From JBLNBQ01 sp050260095 (GTDB lineage Bacteria > Bacillota > UBA5301 > DYFA01): a DNA stretch of 5,528 bases. The stretch lies in the NCBI GenBank assembly GCA_050260095.1, contig JBLNBQ010000141.1, positions 1 through 5,528 of the forward strand. Reading direction: 5' to 3'. The position numbers were made by a program, and so were the translations under genes. Numbering within the stretch: position 1 is the first letter of the stretch; each line of letters opens with the position of its first letter. Below are positions 5,156 through 5,528 of the stretch, piece after piece. A model generated the notes under the pieces. That model worked only from the letters and a program-made list of their open reading frames with translations, ran no database searches and was not told where the DNA came from.

Positions 5156-5528
5156 GTGACGAACGAAGCAACCAGGGTGAAGGTGGGAACCCGGGAGAGT
5201 CAGCTGGCTCTCTGGCAGACCGAATGGGTCGTCGGAGAACTGAAGAGAAGCAACCCCGGCCACGAGTTCGCCCTAGTGCGCATCAGGACCAAGGGGGACA
5301 AGATCCTCGATTCGCCGCTCGCCAAGATCGGCGACCGGGGGCTCTTCGTCAAGGAGATCGAAGAGGCGCTGCTCTCCCGGGAAGTGGATCTGGCCGTCCA
5401 CTCGATGAAGGACGTGCCGACCGAGGTCCAGGCCGGCCTCTCCATCTCGGCGGTCAGCCGCCGCGAGGACCCGCGGGACTGCCTGCTTTCCCGGCGCCAC
5501 CGGTCGTTCGCCGCTCTCCCGAAGGGGG
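5156..5528 (+). CDS. hemC: Hydroxymethylbilane synthase (porphobilinogen deaminase), N-terminal part
   Basis: HemC condenses four porphobilinogen molecules into hydroxymethylbilane in the cytoplasm, the step before uroporphyrinogen III. The window holds 124 codons of about 310 expected; the gene runs off the right edge with no stop or frameshift. Family motifs are clear: VGTRESQLALWQT (10-22) at the N-terminus with the substrate-binding Arg (R13) and Ser (S15), IRTKGDKILD (43-52), GDRGLFVKEIEEALL (59-73), and VDLAVHSMKDVPTE (77-90), where D86 matches the catalytic Asp84 of the E. coli enzyme. REDPRDCLLSR (103-113) follows. The Cys that binds the dipyrromethane cofactor lies in the missing part. 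The GTG at 5156 comes one base after the sirC stop and places the conserved GTR block at the usual distance from the N-terminus. It feeds both heme and siroheme branches, consistent with co-expression with hemA and sirC. Confidence 0.96.
   Translation, partial: MTNEATRVKVGTRESQLALWQTEWVVGELKRSNPGHEFALVRIRTKGDKILDSPLAKIGDRGLFVKEIEEALLSREVDLAVHSMKDVPTEVQAGLSISAVSRREDPRDCLLSRRHRSFAALPKG

Overview
The window looks like a piece of a high-GC (roughly two-thirds G+C by eye) genome of a metal- or electron-respiring anaerobe. The best fit is a Desulfuromonadota/Geobacter-like bacterium. This rests on CxxCH-rich multiheme cytochromes beside a hemA - ccsA/hemX-like - sirC - hemC run, and on a cytochrome tail of the PLD..GRITC..CHDPH type. 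The taxonomic placement is inference. All six real genes lie on the + strand.

Positions 1-2096 form a multiheme cytochrome block. It holds the C-terminal tail of one paired-CxxCH cytochrome (1-150), a complete secreted 12-heme cytochrome (206-1354), and a membrane-anchored NapC/NirT/NrfH-type cytochrome with six rather than four CxxCH motifs (1478-2032). A strong intrinsic terminator (2052-2096) closes the block. The NapC/NirT-type protein would take electrons from the quinol pool and pass them to soluble periplasmic multiheme partners, plausibly the two cytochromes encoded just upstream.

Positions 2097-2237 are an unusual leader. It has two related perfect palindromes about two helical turns apart, a short inverted repeat, and a nested hairpin structure ending just before the hemA ribosome binding site. 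No known riboswitch class was recognised.

Positions 2238-5528 are a compact tetrapyrrole operon: hemA (glutamyl-tRNA reductase), an eight-helix CcsA/HemX-family membrane protein, a precorrin-2 dehydrogenase/sirohydrochlorin ferrochelatase, and the start of hemC (hydroxymethylbilane synthase, cut by the window edge). Gaps are 4, 15 and 1 nt. All four starts are inferred to be non-ATG (GTG, GTG, TTG, GTG), and translational coupling is likely. Together the window pairs large consumers of heme c with the entry steps of heme and siroheme synthesis and a putative heme-handling membrane protein. No mobile element, CRISPR array, tRNA or rRNA was seen. The most interesting items are the hexaheme NapC/NirT variant, the two-module dodecaheme cytochrome, the divergent CcsA/HemX protein and the structured hemA leader.
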